Source: Sphaerolaimus hirsutus (taxonomy: Eukaryota > Nematoda > Chromadorea > Monhysterida > Sphaerolaimidae). Taken from it: a stretch of 64,000 nt of DNA. The stretch spans positions 6,637,504 through 6,701,503 of the forward strand of contig OZ038460.1 in the NCBI GenBank assembly GCA_964036195.1. Reading direction: 5' to 3'. Within the stretch, counting starts at the first letter, position 1; every line of letters starts with the position of its first letter. Position numbers and translations under genes: made by a program. Below are positions 63,406-64,000 of this stretch, piece after piece. A model generated the notes under the pieces. That model worked only from the letters and a program-made list of their open reading frames with translations. It did no database searches and was not told the origin of the DNA.

Positions 63406-64000
63406 GTTGGGTGGGGGGAGGGGGTGGGGAGATGTTCGTATACCCGGCGTACATGATACTCTGCCCTCGCACTGATTTATGTCTCGTGTTGGAAGCGTGC
63501 CAATGATCATTAAATCATGCGATTTCCGTAAAAAGATGGGGAAATTCATCGATGTGTATATGTTTATGAATAACACTATAACAACAATCAATTTTGCATC
63601 TTTTTATGCAACTCGCACGCGTTAACCATCGTTGGCACCAACGATGGGTAAGTTCTCAAAAAAAAACACTTTCTGTGTTTTGAGTTTTTCAAAAATGAAT
63701 ACCTGTGTACTGAGTTTTTTTATCGAAAAAAACTTGAGTAACTCTGTTTTTATTTCTGTGTTTTTTGTTAAAACTCGAGTTTTTTGAGTTTTTTTCTAAA
63801 AAACTCAAGTTTTTGTCTAAAAAACTCGAGTTTCCCCCCCCAAAAAATCTGATTTACAGCATTTTGATGTGGAAACAGCGGTTTTCTTATAAAATATTGA
63901 TTTTGCACATGTTTTAACCCCACATAACATAAGTGTATTCATTCAAGTGTCAAAAAAGTCCATAAAAATGTCCTCAATGAGGACATCCACCCACATAGCA
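63406..64000. other. Kinase intron 4 with an AAACTCGAGTTT array
   Basis: After the donor AAG/GTTGGG no further exon is seen. From 63645 (CAACGATGGGTAAGTTCTC) the sequence is filled with AAAACTCGAGTTTTT-like words to about 63840, probably one end of another array-bearing element whose right end is outside. Confidence 0.5.

Noticed and set aside
63640-63840. Possible exon after the kinase intron
   Set aside because: The sequence is an AAACTCGAGTTT word array, not coding.
1-64000. tRNA, rRNA and CRISPR arrays
   Set aside because: No cloverleaf, rRNA core or regularly spaced direct-repeat array with unique spacers was recognised; the minisatellite at 178-490 has no spacers. A tRNA scan was not possible here.

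Overview
The window looks like repeat-dominated, AT-rich nuclear DNA of a small invertebrate. Four protein-coding loci can be read, all intron-bearing and on the + strand. The best is a complete HMBOX1-type homeobox gene (31450-45133, 17 exons). Next are a complete Cys-loop, anion-type ligand-gated channel (52249-55637, 7 exons), the 5' part of a tau-tubulin-kinase-like gene (62499-63405, running off the window) and a small two-exon membrane protein of unknown family (26205-26687). The kinase resembles the expanded nematode TTBK-like group, and BEL/Pao and Ty3/gypsy remnants are present. I therefore infer an ecdysozoan, most likely a nematode with an inflated repeat-rich genome. This is inference; no species is claimed.

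Layout. 1-4980: a 24-bp minisatellite, then nested DNA-element relics. 4989-8939: a degenerate Ty3/gypsy element with two nearly identical short LTRs. 8973-25600: dense nested non-autonomous elements, including a unit (10382-12346) carrying a broken BEL/Pao reverse transcriptase, and a 200-N gap at 24611-24810. 25607-31449: a mostly low-copy stretch with the small membrane-protein gene. 31450-45133: the HMBOX1 gene, whose introns hold at least eight short inserted elements. 45134-52240: intergenic repeats. 52249-55637: the channel gene. 55656-62440: nested elements again. 62499-64000: the kinase gene.

The main discovery is in the repeats. At least eighteen elements have terminal inverted repeats beginning TAGNG or CAGNG (or close variants) and are flanked by 8-bp direct repeats, many of them perfect. 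That is the signature of the hAT superfamily. No hAT transposase is encoded here, so all are non-autonomous. Each subfamily is filled with its own short reiterated word (GGCGCC, GGTGCC, GGGACC, GATCCC, TTTCCG, AAATCTC, AAAAAGCGC and others), which is what expanded subterminal transposase-binding sites would look like. Two further groups are present: TACCGTA...TACGGTA elements with a TA target duplication, shown by a filled and empty site pair inside the window, and hairpin elements ending in GGGTCTGGGA-like sequence. The hairpin group carries splice-like ends; one copy is essentially a whole intron of the HMBOX1 gene, so it behaves like an introner.

Limits: exon boundaries come from reading splice sites and phase by eye; family names come from recognised motifs, with no database search.
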